NCBI GenBank assembly: GCA_946408145.1
Contig: CAMJQX010000079.1
Span: forward strand, 1-7,152
Length of the DNA: 7,152 bases
Direction of reading: 5' to 3'
DNA from: an uncultured Clostridia bacterium
Lineage (GTDB): Bacteria; Bacillota_A; Clostridia; Oscillospirales; Oscillospiraceae
Part shown: positions 5,800 through 7,152 of the stretch, one piece after another
Numbering within the stretch: position 1 is the first letter of the stretch
Layout: each line of letters begins with the position of its first letter
Notes under the pieces: model-generated
The model's database searches: none
The model's input: the letters and a program-made list of their open reading frames with translations, nothing else
What the model was told of the DNA's origin: nothing
Translations under genes and position numbers: made by a program

Positions 5800-5822
5800 A
5801 AGGGACGTTCTGACGACCCATG
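5800..5822 (+). promoter_or_regulatory. hemZ: hemZ translation initiation region with hairpin
   Basis: The only purine-rich Shine-Dalgarno candidate, AAGGGA (5800-5805), is 14 nt from the ATG at 5820, which is long. GGGACGT (5802-5808), loop TCTG (5809-5812) and ACGACCC (5813-5819) can form a stem with one A-A mismatch, ending at the base before the start codon and burying the GGGA. An in-frame TGA at 5811-5813 rules out any start further upstream. Confidence 0.4.
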
Positions 5823-7152
5823 AAGCTGTATCTGTACGGTCACGAATATAAATACGCGGTGGAGCAGATGCTGCTCACGCTGTACCCCTCAGAGCGGCCG
5901 CAGTACCCCGAAGGGGAACCGGAAGGGAAGCGGATGGAGATCCGCCTGTCGCGGGGAGAAAAGCGCGTAACGGCCTCCTGCCGCCTCTTCACGGCCTCTG
6001 GCCGCTTTGACGGCCGCGCCGCCGCGGAGCTCTCGCAGCTGGGAGACGCGCTCGAGAGCGAGCGCAAATGCCAGCGCCTCGTAAAAAACGCGATGTACCG
6101 CGCGGCGCTGCGCGCAGGGCGGCAGAAGCCCGTCTGGGGCGCGCTGACCGGCGTGCGTCCGGGCAAGCTCCTGGAGAAGCTGCTGGCCGAGGGGATCCCC
6201 GAGCAGGAGGCCCTGCGCCGCTTTGTCGAGGAGTTCGACGTGTCGCCCGAGAGGGCGGCCCTCTGTCTCGACGCCAGCCGCGAGACCATGAAGGCCGCGG
6301 CGAGCCTTGCGGAGCGGGACGTCTGCCTCTATATCGGCATCCCCTTCTGCCCGACGCGCTGCGCCTACTGCAGCTTTGTCAGCCAGTCGGTCGAGAAGAG
6401 CATGAAGCTCATCCCGCCTTTTCTGGAAGCGCTGGAGAAGGAGATCGCGGCGACGGCCGAGCAGGTGCGCGCGCTCGGCCTGCGCCCGGTGTCGATCTAC
6501 ATGGGCGGCGGCACGCCGACCACGCTCTCCGCGGCGCAGCTCGATCGGCTCTGTACGGTGCTTGCGGAGCGCTTCGATCTCTCCGCGCTGCGGGAGTACA
6601 CCGTCGAGGCCGGGCGGCCCGACACGATCACGGAGGAGAAGCTGCGCGTCCTGCGCCGGCACGGCGTGGATCGCGTCAGCGTCAATCCCCAGACCATGTC
6701 GGACGCGGTGCTGGAGGCCATCGGGCGCAGGCACACGGCGGCGGACATCGTCGGGGCGCTGGAAAAGGTGCGTGCCGTGGGCGGCATGGCGGTCAACATG
6801 GATCTGATCGCCGGCCTCCCCGCCGACTCGGCTGAGGGCTTTGCCGATACGCTGGAGCGGGTGATCGCGCTGGGGCCGGAGAACATCACGGTCCACACGC
6901 TGAGCCTGAAGAAGGGCAGCCGCATCACGCTGGAAGCCTTGCCCATCCCCGAGGCGGATGCGGTCGGGCGGATGCTCGATCTGGCCGAGAGCCGCCTGCG
7001 CGCCGAGGGCTATGCGCCGTATTACCTCTACCGGCAGAAATTCATGTCCGGCGGCTTCGAAAACGTGGGCTGGACGAAGCCGAATTATGTAAACCTATAC
7101 AACATCTGCATCATGGAGGAGCTGTGCAGCATCCTGGCCATGGGCGGGGGCG
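5820..7152 (+). CDS. hemZ: HemZ, HemN-like radical SAM coproporphyrinogen dehydrogenase (3' partial)
   Basis: Oxygen-independent coproporphyrinogen III oxidase-like radical SAM protein of the Firmicutes HemZ group, predicted to be cytoplasmic and to use an Fe-S cluster and S-adenosylmethionine. HemZ of Bacillus is linked to anaerobic haem formation. The frame is open from 5820 to the window edge: 444 codons, about 90% of the usual length of roughly 490-500, so the end is missing. Landmarks: HemZ-specific N-terminal domain (1 to about 165) starting MKLYLYGHEY; cluster motif CPTRCAYC with C177, C181 and C184; SAM-binding MGGGTPTTL (228-236); VEAGRPDTI (262-270); RVSVNPQTM, where HemZ has NPQT instead of the GVQS of HemN/HemW; and YYLYRQK with ENVGW near the end. 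The HemN fourth cysteine is absent. An in-frame TGA at 5811 fixes ATG 5820 as the first possible start; its ribosome binding site is weak. Family assignment is firm; the haem role in this organism is inferred. Confidence 0.93.
   Translation, partial: MKLYLYGHEYKYAVEQMLLTLYPSERPQYPEGEPEGKRMEIRLSRGEKRVTASCRLFTASGRFDGRAAAELSQLGDALESERKCQRLVKNAMYRAALRAGRQKPVWGALTGVRPGKLLEKLLAEGIPEQEALRRFVEEFDVSPERAALCLDASRETMKAAASLAERDVCLYIGIPFCPTRCAYCSFVSQSVEKSMKLIPPFLEALEKEIAATAEQVRALGLRPVSIYMGGGTPTTLSAAQLDRLCTVLAERFDLSALREYTVEAGRPDTITEEKLRVLRRHGVDRVSVNPQTMSDAVLEAIGRRHTAADIVGALEKVRAVGGMAVNMDLIAGLPADSAEGFADTLERVIALGPENITVHTLSLKKGSRITLEALPIPEADAVGRMLDLAESRLRAEGYAPYYLYRQKFMSGGFENVGWTKPNYVNLYNICIMEELCSILAMGGG

Noticed and set aside
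5780..5851. A 23-codon frame in the hemZ leader overlapping its start
   Set aside because: No ribosome binding site, it starts at the predicted transcription start, and its product has no recognisable features.
5889..6896. A 335-codon minus-strand frame and a 255-codon plus-strand frame (6068-6835) inside hemZ
   Set aside because: Both are shadows of hemZ. Only the frame starting at 5820 carries the radical SAM motifs.
1..7152. CRISPR array, tRNA, rRNA, insertion sequence or phage/defence genes
   Set aside because: I looked for direct-repeat arrays, tRNA-like cloverleaf elements, and transposase or integrase motifs and saw none.

Overview
The window reads as a chromosomal stretch from a GC-rich (roughly 60-65% by eye) anaerobic member of the Clostridia, most likely Oscillospiraceae/Ruminococcaceae-like. 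Evidence: strong AGGAGG-type ribosome binding sites, AT-rich SigA-type promoters set between GC-rich genes, a Firmicutes-type HemZ radical SAM protein, a short clostridial CarD-like regulator and a YoeA-like MATE transporter. The assignment is an inference from gene style. I see no rRNA, tRNA, CRISPR array, insertion sequence or phage gene, and no intergenic gap exceeds 300 bases.

Left part (1-1504, minus strand): a two-gene operon with a TauE/SafE-family membrane transporter followed, after 16 nt, by an aspartate/glutamate-type amino-acid racemase with both catalytic cysteines. It is divergent from a plus-strand pair (1676-3478): a PLP-dependent aspartate aminotransferase-like enzyme, then a MogA/MoaB molybdenum-cofactor protein only 9 nt downstream, its ribosome binding site overlapping the upstream stop codon. 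The 171-nt divergent control region carries two back-to-back promoters flanking a G-rich purine tract. A bidirectional hairpin terminator (3497-3530) separates mogA from the convergent MATE gene.

Right part: the MATE efflux gene (3546-4910, minus) starts at a TTG behind a near-consensus promoter (TTGACA-17-TATAGT). Upstream of it, and separated by tandem terminators, is a CarD-family RNA-polymerase-binding regulator (5097-5591, minus). This is divergent across a 228-nt AT-rich control region from hemZ (5820 onward, plus), a HemN-like radical SAM protein. The hemZ frame stays open to the last base of the window, so its 3' end is missing.

The genes are mostly recognisable housekeeping or accessory-metabolic functions, and I do not see a convincing new multi-gene system. 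The best second-look items are the G-rich tract between divergent promoters, the possible joint role of racemase, TauE-type exporter and aspartate aminotransferase in acidic (perhaps sulfonated) amino-acid metabolism, a hairpin between the Shine-Dalgarno sequence and start codon of hemZ, the CarD protein without tryptophan, and a HemZ cluster motif with three rather than four cysteines.
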